64,000 bases of DNA from Cenococcum geophilum 1.58 (taxonomy: Eukaryota > Ascomycota > Dothideomycetes > Gloniales > Gloniaceae): NCBI GenBank assembly GCA_001692895.1, contig KV748179.1, positions 1,426,001 through 1,490,000 on the forward strand, written 5' to 3'. A model generated the notes under the pieces. It was not told the origin of the DNA. It did no database searches and worked only from the letters and a program-made list of their open reading frames with translations. Below are positions 34,470 to 47,139 of the stretch, in pieces; within the stretch, counting starts at the first letter, position 1; each line of letters begins with the position of its first letter. Made by a program: the position numbers and the translations under genes.

Positions 34470-36110
34470 AGAGATACTATGAAAAAAGCTATTGCTAAAA
34501 TGCCTCTATAAGAGTTAGAAGCGTAAAGGCTCTATATCTAGGGTAAATACCTATTACTAAAGGTTAACTGGGATGCTAGTTAAGATCTAGCGCTAACTTT
34601 AATAAAGCCTCTTTAAATAGCCCGGCGTCGTACGGAAGCACTTAATCGCCTTTATAAGACTAAGAAAGCGGATCTAGGCCACTTAGTGTGGTTTATAAAA
34701 AACAAATTGGTCTATCTTCCTCTTATTAAGGCTATGGCATAAGTAATTAGAGTTAAGAGAAACTTCCTAGGCGGGCAGTGCGCACTAAATACGATTTAGA
34801 TTGCTGACTTATAGTTAATTAATAAGATCTTGTCTGTATCTGGCCAAATTTTAGGGGAATTAGGACGTAACTTAATATTAGTAGCAATTTTATCTACCTA
34901 GCAAGTTTTAGGCTCTTAGCGCAATATGCTTTAAGAGATTCTTAGGGGTAATAAAAGAAAATAAAAAGGAGCGCCCAACTAATTGTAGTGAGGAGGGTCC
35001 TGGAGTTAAGAAACGGATAAGTATAAGCTAAGGAATTACTTTTTAATACCTTAACTTCTCTATTAGCGTAATAAGCAACTGCTAGAGAATAAGGTTATTT
35101 TTACCGTTGTTACGGTTTGCCTCTCTATCTTCTTAGCTATCGCCATCCCCTCTTCTACTGTTGCTTTTCTCCCTGTCTTATCCCTATCCACCTAATTCCT
35201 TCCTCGTCTTAATCCTCCCCGATACTCTTCTCCCTAGGGCTATGTGCCTGAGCCGCCTGTGCCTTATATGTTAAGCGTTTATAGACGTTATAATCTCCTA
35301 ATATTATTAGTGCTCTAGCTTTCGGGTAATCAGTTTAGCTAGTCGCCCTTTAGGCTTTAGGGTAAGCTGTAGCCTCTTTTAATACTAGCTACTTATTCCT
35401 TCTTAAATTAGATTTATTAGGTGTATCTATAAAGCTACCTATATTAAACGTCTAAGGTATCTACTAAAATGAGGCGGTAGGTGGAGGGCTAGATTTAGGA
35501 GGCGTTAATGGTTTGGTAATAGTGGAGAGAGTTATAGACTCTGTAACAATTTCATATACCTTATCCACACGTCCTAAATCGAAATCACCGGCGTTAATTG
35601 CTAAGTTTAGAGAGGTTTTTTTTCCGCAGCTATTGGATGGCAGTAGACGAGAGGCCGAAAGGATTTGTAGCGCTAGTATAAGATTATTGGCATAGTCTTA
35701 AAGACCTATGCGCGTGTTAGAAGAACTCTATAATAAGCTAGATTCCGTCGCCTTTTTGGTTGCCTATCCGATCTATTACTATAGTAGAACTGGAGACGCC
35801 GAGCCCTCTAGAGAGTAACTTAGTAGAGTCGCGAAATGCATCTAACTCTTATCCAATGGGTTTTGCTTTGAAGTCTTGCTACGTTTCCCTCGTCCTTATC
35901 GTATGCGAAATGCAGCACTTCGAGATTAACACTAGCAGTACCTCTATACTTGATCCTCCTCTCTACTGCGAATCTTCGTTCGTGCTCGAGGAATCGTGCC
36001 TTTTGCATGTCTATATGGCCTGTTCGATAATATTTGCTACGGGAGAACAGGTTATTTATCATAACTTGCATAAGTTTTCACTGCGCTTCAAATATCACCC
36101 TTAGAACCCA
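34470..36110 (+). pseudogene. Decayed gene of unknown family
   Basis: From about 34480 one plus-strand frame reads for over 160 codons with only TAA/TAG interruptions at Gln-like places: KKAIAKMPL-ELEA-RLYI, ARRRTEALNRLYKTKKADLG, HLVWFIKNKLVYLPLIKAMA. The part from 35500 has patches such as SYTLSTRPKSKSPALIAKFR but in another frame, so it may be a second gene. I do not recognise either. The even spacing and the type of stops argue for former coding DNA. Confidence 0.45.
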
Positions 36111-36139
36111 ATTCTAGGACCCTCTATTTTTAGCTAACC

Positions 36140-36575
36140 GTAGTTAGGGGATCCTAGTCACATCTGGAGAACAGCCACATCTGGAGAATTATCGGATGCC
36201 CAATTGGCCCAAAATGACCGGTCCTCTTGGCAGCGCCAAATAGGAGAACCACGTCTGGAGAACAGCTACGTCTGGAGAACAGCCATGTCTGGAGAACAGC
36301 CACGTGGAGAGCAGCCACGTCTGGAGAACAGCCACGTCTAGAGAATGCCCAATTGGCCCAAAATGACCGGTCCTCTTGGCGGCGCCAAATTGGAGAACAG
36401 CCACGTCTAGAGAGCAGCCACGTCTGGAGAACAGCCACGTGAGAAGAGCCACGTCTGGAGAACAGCCGCGTCTGACAGCCACATCTGGAATAGCCACGTC
36501 TTGGAGCAGTCACGTCTGGAGAACAGTCACGTCTGGAGAACAGTCACGTCTGGAGAACAACTAGTCTGACGAACG
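36140..36575. repeat. 17-bp minisatellite with a duplicated 50-bp block
   Basis: Around twenty copies of a 17-bp unit, CTGGAGAACAGCCACGT, some shortened. A block starting GCCCAATTGGCCCAAAATGA (36197 and 36346) is embedded twice. Overlapping open frames on both strands are due to the repeat. Confidence 0.9.
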
Positions 36576-37088
36576 GTCACATCCGGAGAATAATAGTCCG
36601 CAGAAAGTTACAACTAGTCCGAGTCTTACCTATTTTGCCTTCTTTCCACCGCGCCTCCTATGTCATTTTCGAGTTTATGGCCTACTCTCTGTACTACGTC
36701 GCCGGCAATCCTCACCTTAACGAAATTCGCTTGGCTACAATACTTAGACAGGTAAAAACCCAATAGCGCAATAACTATTAAGCAGGGCACTAACTATAGC
36801 AGATACTCAACGGGCTTGCATACCTGTAACGAAAGGATTAGAGTATGGTTCGCTAAGTTGTTCAAATATACTTATTTATCTATATGGAGATATGTCGACC
36901 TAGATCGGACTTTCTTACCGCCGTCTTACCGCCGTCTTACCACCGTCTTACCACCGTCTTACCGCCGTCGTATTACTGTCTTTAATGCCTATCGACGTCT
37001 CAGTACTATCTTTAAAGCCTACTACCTAATAACTCACCACCTTACCACTTACGACTATATGTCTTATAGTCTGTTTCTGTTGCCTGTA
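36576..37088. other. Short spacer with an 11-bp tandem repeat
   Basis: At about 36905-36975 a CTTACCGCCGT unit is repeated some five to six times. Nothing else is recognised. Confidence 0.6.
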
Positions 37089-37093
37089 TTTTC

Positions 37094-37318
37094 TGTGAGG
37101 TGAGGATGTGGATAGGGAGTCCAATGATAGAATAATGGGTATATTGTATAGACAGAGACGAATCCTTAAGGGAAAAGGAGGAGTCTGTGTGCGAGGTAGG
37201 AAGGGTTTTCCCTAGGCACGTGCAGAGCACGTGCCTCACGGGCGAGTCACCCCTGGGTTGCCTTAGGGTCGCCCGTACCTTGCGGCTATATAACTATCTA
37301 CTCAGGTTTTACCTAACA
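37094..37318 (-). repeat. 3' LTR of the Gypsy at 37094-43864
   Basis: 225 bp, less mutated than the partner LTR. Confidence 0.93.
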
Positions 37319-37689
37319 ATGCCCCCCCCTTTAAAAAGGGTCGTCCCCAATCCTTTATATGCTTAAGCCTTAATAAAACCCCATAAAAAACCTTAGTAAG
37401 GAAAAAATTTGGAGGGGAAAGAGCGTCTTAATTTTGCGCATAGAGAGACGGGTAGTATACATGCGCGGCGCGAAGATGTTAAGGAACTTTAACCGGCGGT
37501 CGAAGTTGTCTAATTGGTTAGATTTGCCTTGCTAAGACTCCCCTGCATTTAACTGAGCCAGTAGCAATTTTATATGCCCGGCATGGAAAATCCTAATTAG
37601 TCTATTTAACAGGTAGAGCTAGTGGAGCTTAATACCGTTGCCTGAATTTGGTAGACCAGAAATATTCCAAAAGCTCGCTTGTGTAGGCA

Positions 37690-37950
37690 GGTCGCTAGTA
37701 CCTCGTGGGTCGGTCATAGGTTATTTATATGCAGCTAGATTTATAGACGGTAAGGCTGTATACCTATTAAACCCGCCGCTGACCCTGCTTTAGCCTTACG
37801 CTATACCGGCGTAGCGCCGTGTATACTTCGCGGGTAGGTTTATAGGTTACTTATATGCAGCTAGGTTTAGGACAGCAAGACTGTATGCCCGTTAAATCCG
37901 CCGCTGACCTATGCTTTGGCCTTATGCGTTATCTGCGTAACATATGCGTG
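37690..37950. repeat. Two imperfect 130-bp repeats near the 3' end
   Basis: Copies at 37690-37820 and 37822-37950, matching the three copies at 27385-27840 in the deleted relative. Confidence 0.7.
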
Positions 37951-38149
37951 GAATAGTATAAGTTGTTAGTACAGGTTACTACTAGCGGGTCATTAATAGG
38001 TTGTAGACCCCGGTTAAATAGACCCCGGTTATAAACGGGTGTAGGATATTAATAAATTAAAACTTTACCCCGTACGTACGCCGCAGTTCTTATAGCAGTC
38101 GTTGCTTATTCTTTAATCCCTTAGGATATCCTCTGCTCCGCTTTAATGC

Positions 38150-41100
38150 AGGTTATATTTTAATAGCGGCGCTTACTTTTCGCCTGCGCTTCGGCTGTAA
38201 GGCTAGGGTATCCCGCTTGCGGTACTTATCTAGCAGTTATTAATAATTTTTAAGTTCTGTCTCGTATTTCTATTTATTATACTTATTTGGCCATCCTAGC
38301 CATTTAATAAGGTACTGTGGTTATCTAGTATGATCCTAGTGGGCGACGATTGCTTTTACTTTCTAGCTGCCTTCCTTAAGCTCTTCTACTGCTAGGGGTT
38401 AAAACCCAGGGCGTGACCTGTAAGGCTCTAGTAGGGAGATATAGAAGACTAGGTGGAGCCATGCCATAGTAGGTGGGAGCTCTAGCTTATATGCTTGCTG
38501 CCCTACACGCTCTAGGATCTAAAACGGTCCTATAAACTTGTAGTTAAGCTTTTTATAAGGACGTTTCGTGCGGATGTTCTTGGAGGAGAGTAGGACTTGT
38601 TTACTGACGGCGAAATGCTTAGCTAGATGGTGACGATTGTAGTATTTTGCCTAAAGCTTTTAGGTGTATATTATCGACGCTGCCGCTACCTTATGTGTAA
38701 GGCGCAGGCGTTATAGGTACGTCTCTGCGAGTTGGACATTTGTTAACTTAAACCCCTCCCTACCTTACTAGGCGTCTTAGACGCTGTCTAGGACTCTGTC
38801 CGGGACGTTTAGTAGCTAGCTATAGGCGAGCTTAATAGGGGAATGCTTTATTATGGCATGGACCTTAGAGTTATAGGTAAAGGCTACTTCTTTAAGTAGG
38901 GAGGCCTAATTAGACTGTTCCTAGTTTATAAATATACGTAGGTATGCCTTAAGCTCCTGGTTCTAACGCTCTGTCTACCTATCTATCTGCGGGTAGAATA
39001 TAGTGCTAAGTTTACGTTAAACGCGGAGATGGTAGTATATGGTGCTTTAGTACTCGCTTGTAAATATACTACCCCTATTAGAGATAATATTATTTAGAGG
39101 CCCTGTTTATGTAAAGACTCTAAATAAGAGTTCTGCGAGTTGCGTAGCATTAATTATCTTACGCACTAGATAGTAGCGTACTAGCTTTATAAAACGGTCT
39201 ATAAGGATAAGGACGGAGTTATACTCTACGTTATTAGGAGTCTTGGACTCTAGGAGATCTATAATAAAGTTAAGTAAATAATACTGCTAGGCTCGGGTGG
39301 GGGCCTAAAGAGGCTATAGCTCACTATAGGGTTTATAGTGGCGCGATTTGGAGTGTTAGTAGGCATTATAATTATCTAGGTATTTATAGAGGTCCTGGGT
39401 AAGGCTGTTCCAAGCGTACTTCCGCGTGATTACCTCAAAGGTATAGTTAAAACTATAGTGGCCGCCCATAGGATTGTTATAATTTCGCTTAAGGATCTCC
39501 TATTACAGTAGTGTGTAATTCGGCACCTAGACCTTGTTATTTTGCCTTAGGAGTCCTTAATTATTAAGGGTATAGTCCTTGTTACCGGCGGGAACTTGTT
39601 TCTAGGTTAACTGATTATATATAGAGCGTGTAAAGGCGTCCCTTTTTTGTACTCCACGAATAAAATTAACTAGTGACTTAGGGGGTTATTCTATAAACGC
39701 CGTTTTGGCTAAAGCAGCTACTACTACTTCTTACTATAGCATGAGACTCTGCGTAAAGTCGGTGCTAGTAAAGTAACGTATAATATATAGGTAACTCGCT
39801 AGGTTGTTATGGGGGACCGTAGCCTAGGCTAAGGGGTCTTCCCTAGGGTTAAGCGCTATTAGGCCAGTTAAAGTAGTCTTAAAGAGAATAGTAGGACGCT
39901 CTAGTCCGCCGGCGCTAAGTTCGCAAGGGTTACTTATATACTGCACGCATACTACTCGCTAGTGTAGTATAGTAGTACTAGGGCCGCCCACAAGGCCTAT
40001 AACCCGCAACTTTTGCTGCAATGTAGGCAGCATGGCATTAAGAAGTGTCCTCTTACTGCTATCTTTAAAGCCTTTGGTATAATCCGGGCGTTAGAATAGT
40101 ATATTGGCAGGATTTGTCTTACCTAGCTTATATTTAATCTTAAAATTAAACTTAGCTAGTTTTTTAGCGTACCGGGCCTGGTAAGTAGATAAGCTCTTAG
40201 TGGTTATAAAGTACTAGAGATTGTTATAATCGCAAAGCACGCGCGTTACATACGCGGCGTGTTTAAGGTAATGGCGCTACGTTTTAAAGCATTGCACTAT
40301 AGCGAGTAGTTCTTTATTATGCGTATTATACCGTACTTCTAGGCTAGTAAGCTTCTAACTGTAATAAGCGATCGGGTGCTAGTGGAGTTAATCTCCCTAC
40401 CCTAAAGGCTGTAGAAGTATACCGCTATAGGCATAGTCGGAAGCGTTAGTAATTACCATTAGGGGTAGATTAGGGTTAAAGTAGCGAAGTAAAGAAGCCT
40501 ATATAAATGTAGCGCGTAGCTTATAAAACGCCTACTATATATTATCGGGCTAGGACTAGGGTTGATACCATTTAGTAGGCCCTTTTAACTTACGCTTTCT
40601 CTTCTTCTCCCTATCTAATGTTGGGTTGCGATATGCCCATGCAAGATATGCGTGTAGGGGGTATGTGGTATCTAAGTAGTTTTAGATAAATCGCCTATAG
40701 AAGTTGGCAAAGCTAAGGAAGACCTAGATGTCCCTATAGGACTTAGGCTTAGGCCATTCCTTAATAGCTTTTACGCGGTCAGGGTCTATTATAATACCCC
40801 TAGGGGTAATAATAAAGCCTAGGAACTTAACGTTCTTAGTATAAAAGATATATTTTAATAGTTTGGCGTATAGGCCCCAAGCGCGGAGCTGTCGTAGTAC
40901 CTGCTTGATGTGCTTAACGTGCTTATCCTTATTATTTAAGTAGATAAGAATATTATTTAGGTAGACTATATAGATGGTATCTACTAGGGTTCCTAGAGCT
41001 TTATAAATATAGCTTTAGAAAGTCGTAGGGGCGTTAGTAAGACTAAAGGGCATCACTAGGTACTTAAAGTAACTATAGCGTGTCTTAAATGCGGTCTTCT

Positions 41101-43587
41101 ATTCGTCTCCCTTTTTGATATAAATCCTATAGTACGCATTATAAAGATCTAGCTTTGTAAATATCTTCGCATAGCTAAGCCTATTAAAGAGTTCGCCGAC
41201 TAGCGGTAGGGGGTACTGATTTTTAATCGTGATCTTGTTTAGGCGTCTATAGTCGACGTATAGCCGCATTATACCGTCTGCTTTCGGTATAAAGAGGATA
41301 GGCGCTCTAGCAGGCGACTTACTGGGCTTAATCCAGCCCTTTTTAAGAGCACTGTCTAGGTACTCTTATAAGATCTATAACTTTTTCTATAAGAGGTTAT
41401 AGAGGGGTATTTGCGGTGGCGTCTTACCTTTTTCTAAGTCGATCGCATGGTTATACTTAGAGTTCTGCGGTAGTATGCTTACTAGCTCGTTAAAGAAGAT
41501 ATTAATTTCCTCCTTATATATATCTGGCAGGCCAGGGGCCACGGAGGTTGAAGCGACTATTATATAGTAGTGTGCTTCCAAAAGCTAGTGAAGAGAAGGG
41601 TGTAGCTGACATGCGTTTCGCAGATATACTCGCATAGAGAGTGCATATAGCTCTGCTATAGTGTACTTAATAGTTTCAGGGTTTTAATTACCTCCCCCTT
41701 ACGTATAGGTAATCTGCGCTGGTACTGGAGGGTCTCCACGGGTACTCGCTACTAGTGACGGCAGGTCCTCTACTGTGTTTATAACCGGTGTCTCTATGTC
41801 TAGAGGGTCTACATAGGTACTCGCTGCCAGTAATAATAGGTCCTCTATTATGTTTATAACTGGTGTAGAGAAGGAGTCTTCTGGCTATAGCGAATAGACT
41901 ATTTCGCTAGCCTTAATATCTACCAGGAGAGCGTTAAGGGTGACTATCTGGAGGCGTCTAGGGTCCGAAGTACCCTAGATAAACTGTTTAGAACGGAAGC
42001 TAATTAATAGATCTGCTTTTATAAGCCAATTCCATCTAAGAACTATATCGTAACTATTAAATAAGCCGCCCTAAAAGGTCTGCGGGCTAATAGTGCGAGG
42101 GGTACCCTAGGAGTCGCTAGTAGTAACCGTTAGATTATAAGTATTCTAGATTGTTATTTGGTTGCTATTAAGGAAACATGCGATAGGTTTACGTAAATAT
42201 AGCGCGTAGCGTATAGGCAGGTTAAACCTACGGATAACGTCTTAATTAATAAGGTTGATTTAGCACCCATTATTATATAAGGCACGTAGGCGGACTTCGC
42301 CCTAGGGCGTATCTATTGCAACATGTACCATAATGCGTTTCTTCTTTCCCTCTATATTAGGCCCTAGTTGCAGTTAAGAGAGATACGCTACTAGGGCTTT
42401 AGGTTTTCCGAAGCCCGAGCTAACTTCTCTTTAGCCTACTTCTAGTGTTCCTTACGGTGGCCGCCTGCGGTCCTTTGACTCGCCTGCGTAGCACCGACGT
42501 CTAGGGGGTCCCCTAAGCCATCCGGCTTTTGGGTAGTCTCCCTGGGAGTTTACTTAGAAAAGCGTTACCCTTTTTAGGTTCTGTTCCCTAAGCCTAAGTC
42601 TATAAAGCCTATGCTGCGACCGCGCTTTATACGCGATAATTTGCCACTACCACTTACGCAATCTTCTGTAAGCTTTGTGGTATTAAGCAATTACTCTATA
42701 CAGCGGATTTTGTTAAAGAGGCCTTTAGCGGTTCTTACCCGTTAGGCGAAGTTTTGGCAGAAGAGCTCTGCTTATAGGTAGGCTGGAAGACGTAAGAACT
42801 AGAAGTCTACCTATTGTTTAGGATTAATAAAAGGGGTATATAAGAAGAGGTTCTCTAAGCTATGTATACGGGCTAAGAAGACGTCAAACCTCTGGTTCTC
42901 CTTTATAACAGCCGTATAGTATATTATAGCGTTATTAAAGCGTCTTACTATAGGGTTCCTAATCTGGTCTTGGACCATAGTCTTAAATTTATCCTATAGT
43001 AAGGGACCCTTATTTTTAGTGCCTAACCGGCAATAAACTAGTTAGGTAATTGTCTTCTCTTTTATAAGACCTTTAATGGCCTAGCGCGTGCGTCGCTTAC
43101 AGTTGTAGTTAGCGTTATTAACCTTAAATCGGTTCTTAACTGCGGCAATCCACCAGTCGAAATGCTGTTGAGTAGTACCGCTAATATTGGGTGGTGACTT
43201 CTTGACTAGGGCGTTGAGATTTAATCGGCGTATACGTTCGCTATATAACTCGTGCTCTTTATTAGAGAGGTGACGGGAGGGCTTTATTAAATCAATAATG
43301 CTCTATAAGTTGGCTATTTTCTTAGCTAGCTTATCTAGCTTCTTTATATCAGCGGTATTAGGTAGGATGCTGGTAACCTTGCTAAGCTCCTGTTAAGCCT
43401 AGGTATATAAGTCGAACTAGTCTCCAGTATTTATAGATATCTGATTGTTTTGGGATTTAGAGAATGGCTTAGATGCTACTAGTGTGCTTTTAGCGGTTTC
43501 GTCTGTACTAGATCCTAAGGCGTTCTGCGGTCGCATTGCTAGCGTATTACCGTTGGGTGCAGGCGTCGGTTTTCTTTTTGGAGGCAT
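38150..43587 (-). pseudogene. gag-pol of the Gypsy at 37094-43864
   Basis: Gag: MPPKRKPTPAPNGNTLAMRP from 43587 to about 42470. Reverse transcriptase: about 41350-40700, with strands around 41340-41210 (a decayed 'APILFIPKADG..RLYVDYR' area). The catalytic box at about 40930-40985 reads YLNNILIY instead of YLDDILIY. A short repeat unit (40615-40680), multiplied in the deleted relative, lies next to it. RNase H and integrase follow leftwards. The chromodomain at about 38270-38350 reads PQYLIKWLGWPNKYN-K-KYE, followed by LLDKYRKRDTLA. Many TAA/TAG stops. Confidence 0.88.
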
Positions 43588-43639
43588 TATAGAAAAATTA
43601 AACCGGCTATCCTCCTAAGGGGATTGGTAAGGATTTGAA

Positions 43640-43864
43640 TATAAGGTAAGGATGTAGATAGGGAGTCTAATGATAGAATAATGGGTATATTGTATAGACA
43701 GAGACGAATCCTTAAGGGAAAAGGAGGAGTCTGTGTGTGAGGTAGGAAGGGTTTTCCCTAAGTATGTGCAGAGCACGTGCCTTACGGGCGAGTCACCCCT
43801 GGGTTGCTTTAGGGTCGCCTATACCTTGCGGCTATATAACTATCTACTTAGGTTTTACCTAATA
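43640..43864 (-). repeat. 5' LTR of the Gypsy at 37094-43864
   Basis: 225 bp. It carries additional C-to-T/G-to-A changes against 37094-37318. Confidence 0.93.
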
Positions 43865-43869
43865 TTTTC

Positions 43870-45205
43870 CTTATATATATAGAGAGCTTCTAGAGCTAGC
43901 TTTAATTAATAGAGTTCTTATTCTTGATCTTTCTAACCCCAATCATCTAGTTTAACAAGATGTGAAAATTGGTTAGTAATTAGCTTGGTTTTAAAACCGC
44001 CTTTGCTGATAAAATGTTACAGCGTATTAAGAATATTACTATATCCGCCTATTACAAAACGCTGAACCTTAAAATATTAGAGCGCTAAGTTATATTATTA
44101 TAGAACTAATACAGGGATACGTTAAAGAGGAGCGAGCTATTGGCGTGGATGACCTGCGTCGTTAGTTGTCTAACTCCGACGCCGTTGGATTCCTCTTCAA
44201 AACAACCTCTGCTACTTTAGTTATTGAGTTAATAAAGGTACATTAGAGCTTTATTTCCCGTGCTGTTATCTACTAACATTCTCTAGTATCTATTATTGCA
44301 ACTTCCTTAGCGAAAAGAAGTGCTTACGGGATCGGTATCTTTTGCTATTATTGGGGCGCGTATAGGTTATAAGTATCTACTAGAATAGGTAGCTCTTCTT
44401 AAACGTTTTCTATCTCGCGAGCATACTTAGAAATTTTGCTAGATTACCTGTGTTAATAGCTAATAAAGTAGTAATGTTTTTACTTAATTTTAGCTAGTGA
44501 CTAGGATTCTGTTACTAGGTCTATTATTAGGTTCCTAGTTTTAGACCTCTTACTAGGTTCCCAATTCTGGTCCCTTTTTATTTTTGCCTTTAATAGATCT
44601 TTAGGCATCCCTTAAATTAACGAGTTTTCCGCTAATTTTTGCTATACTTCGCTGATTCCTTTTTCTTCCGCCTTTAAATAATAGTCTATATTATTATGGA
44701 AATTACCTAAGTGTATACTATAGCTATAGGTGGCATCTTTACTTTTCTTATCCTCGTTTACTTCCGTCTCTATATACAGTCATTTTTAAAAACTACTTCT
44801 TTTTTAGCATCTTAACATCTTACCTATCCGCAGCTGATCCGCCGCTATTGACATTTAGGTCCATAGAGTCGGGCCGATATCCTTTTATAGTTATTTTATA
44901 TTACGGTAAATGCGTTCTGTGTCGGCTTTAAAGTTTAGAATATCTAAATAGCTGGTTTATAAGCTGCAAATCTCTCGTTAATTAATATAATTATACTTTT
45001 CGCTAGTCCTTATCTTAACTTTTTTATAGATATACTTAGGGTTTCTCTAAATATATACTAATAAGTTTATCGCTTAGTTGGGATAATATCGTTCGTCCTT
45101 CTACTCTTTTACGTTCTTATAGTAATAGCTAGCTAAAACTCTTTCCCTTTACGTATAGCGGAGAATATATAGGGAGTTATTATAAGCATTACCCCCTTTT
45201 CCCCC
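43870..45205. other. AT-rich DNA with coding-like remains
   Basis: A plus-strand reading at 44100-44400 (GYVKEERAIGVDDLRR, SDAVGFLFKTTSATLVIELI) and a minus-strand one at 44560-44900 have only TAA/TAG stops. No family was recognised. Confidence 0.4.
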
Positions 45206-45374
45206 TGTCGGGAATGAGGCAAGCGGTAGTCACGTGTTGACGTGGCCCTAGCGTGGTGAGGAACCTTAAGTTCCTTACCCCTTTCCTTATTCCAATTAAA
45301 AATAAAAATAAGAATAATAACTATCATACTATCTACGAACCGTAGCTACGTGATATCCCCTTGTAAGTCTAATA
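45206..45374 (+). repeat. 5' LTR of the gag-only element
   Basis: 169 bp, same length as the partner; the differences visible are transitions. Confidence 0.92.
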
Positions 45375-45479
45375 CTAATCAGTGGTTAACTTTATAGTTA
45401 TGCCACAGAACAGCTAGGTATTTACTAAGAAGAGACAAGCCACTGTACTAGTGCTACTCATGCTAAGGGAAGCTGTTTT

Positions 45480-45645
45480 TTAAGGTTAGAACTGGTTCTA
45501 AACCTTAAATAGAACTCTTCTATAAATCCAAGGATCTAAAGGCTAGAACTGGTCCTAAGCCTTCCCCAGATTATAGATTCTTGCGTCTATTACGTAGAAC
45601 AACACGCTTTACAAGTCTTCGCGATTTAAGGCTAGAACTGGTCCT
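45480..45645 (+). repeat. Three near-palindromic repeats in the leader
   Basis: AAGGTTAGAACTGGTTCTAA and two copies of AAGGCTAGAACTGGTCCTAA (starting near 45482, 45540 and 45619). Each can pair with itself around GAACTGGTCC. They lie between the 5' LTR and the gag start. Confidence 0.75.
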
Positions 45646-45729
45646 AAGCCCTATAACCGCAAATATACGTCACGAACGCGTACTAAATGACAATCCCTAC
45701 ACCAATAACACTTCCCTCCCTCCGAAAAC

Positions 45730-47139
45730 ATGGCTACGCCTACCTTAAATAACTGGAAAGACTCCTTATCACTAGGAGTAGCTATATACGCGAAACTCAT
45801 CGATAAAGATTAGAACGAATTTACCATTAATATAGCAACTTGTACCGCAAAATAAGTTAATAGCTTCCTCCTACGCCGTATTCTATTTTACTAAAGTAGA
45901 TACTACACCAATTCACAGCTATGGGAATATTTTAGGGAGGATTTTATAGGATAGACTGCCAACACCTGGGCACTTGGTAATATTTATATTATTTAAGATT
46001 TTTGAGACTTCCTTTGGGAGAAAGGAGTATTTATCCCTATAGATGGGGGTAATATTGGAAATAATATTTAGAAGCAAGTTCTTGACGTAAAAGAAGAACA
46101 CAAATAGACTCTACAAGAGATTGAGCACCAAAAGAAGTTTAACTCTTAAGGGAATCTTAATAACGGACAGCTATAAGCAACACCATAGATAACCTCAGGC
46201 TATTAAACACCTTAAGTTCCTCAGGCTGCCGTATCTTAACCCGTGCTATAAGCTCCGCAATAAGCTCCGCAACAAGCTCCGCAACAAGCTCCGCAACAAG
46301 CTCCAAAGTAACCTCCACCGCAAGAACCTCCGAAGTAACCTCCACCGCAAGAACCTCCGCAGCAACCTCCGCAGCAATCTCCGCAGCAATCTCCGCAGCA
46401 ACCACCACAGACAACCTCAGGCTATTAAACACCTTAAGTTCCTCAGGCTGCCGTATCTCAGCCTATGCCTCAAGCTCCGCAAGAACCTCCGCAAGAATCT
46501 CCGCAGCAATCTCAGCAGCAAGCTCCACAAGAACCACCATAGATAACCTTAGGCTATCAAACACCTCAAGTGCCTCAAGCTGCCGTATCTCAACCCATGC
46601 CTCAAGCTCCGTCCCACCAACAACCTCCGCACCAACCTCCGCAACAACCTCCTCAACAACCCAGATCTACGTTACCACCACAAGATCAGGAGAAGTTTAG
46701 TAGGGAATTAGAACACGGCAGAGGGCACAATCAATGTCAACCATAAAGCAATCGTAGAGGTCCTTGTAGAGGTCCTCGTGGAGATCCTCATGGAGATTCT
46801 CGTAGAGGTCCTCGTAGAGATCCTCGTGGAGATTCTCATAGAGGTCCTCATGGAGGTCCTCGCAGAGGTCCTTATGGAGGTCCTTATAGAGGTCCTCATA
46901 GAGGTCCTCGCAGAGGTCCTTGTGGAGGTCCTCATAGAGGTCCTCATGGAGGTCCTCGTGGAGGTCCTTATAGAGGTCCTCGTGGAGGTCCTCATGGAGG
47001 TCCTCGTGGAGGTCCTCATAGAGGTCCTCGTGGAGGTCCTTATGGAGGTCCTCGTGGAGGTCCTCATAAAGGTCCTCGCAGAGGTTCTCGTAGAGGTCCT
47101 CGTAGAGCATTAAGAACTCTTTGGGATTCGATGGATTAG
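45730..47139 (+). pseudogene. gag-like frame with Pro/Gln and RGP repeats
   Basis: From ATG at 45730 (MATPTLNNWKDSLSLGVAIY) to TAG at 47137-47139 the phase is kept for 470 codons despite many TAA/TAG at Gln/Trp places. Three parts: an N-terminal gag-like part; a middle of Pro/Gln repeats (PQQAPQQAP, and three copies of a GYQTPQVPQAAVSQPMPQAP-like block, two of them with stops); and a C-terminal tract of R/G-G-P-x repeats (RGPHGGPRRGPYGGP) encoded by a 12-bp minisatellite. The end, KFSRELEHGRG then the repeats, has no zinc knuckle. An RGG-like basic tail could take over RNA binding. RIP has killed it. Confidence 0.75.
46756..47105 (+). repeat. 12-bp minisatellite encoding RGPx
   Basis: Nearly thirty copies of GAGGTCCTCGTG-type units in perfect register with the gag-like frame. 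Open frames on the minus strand over the same DNA (EDLHEDLY, RTSTRTSM) are mirror effects. Confidence 0.9.

Larger units (their letters stand above)
37094..43864 (-). mobile_element. Complete Gypsy chromovirus (relative of 27037-30130)
   Basis: 6771 bp with LTRs at 37094-37318 and 43640-43864, ends TGTTAGG...CCTCACA (TATTAGG...CTTATA in the mutated right copy). The target duplication TTTTC is perfect (37089-37093 and 43865-43869). Polypurine tract AAAGGGGGGGGCATT abuts the 3' LTR at 37319-37334. Gag starts at 43587, followed by protease, reverse transcriptase, RNase H, integrase and a C-terminal chromodomain towards 38250. Confidence 0.93.

Noticed and set aside
36154..36564. Overlapping frames of about 60-120 codons on both strands
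   Set aside because: By-products of the 17-bp minisatellite.
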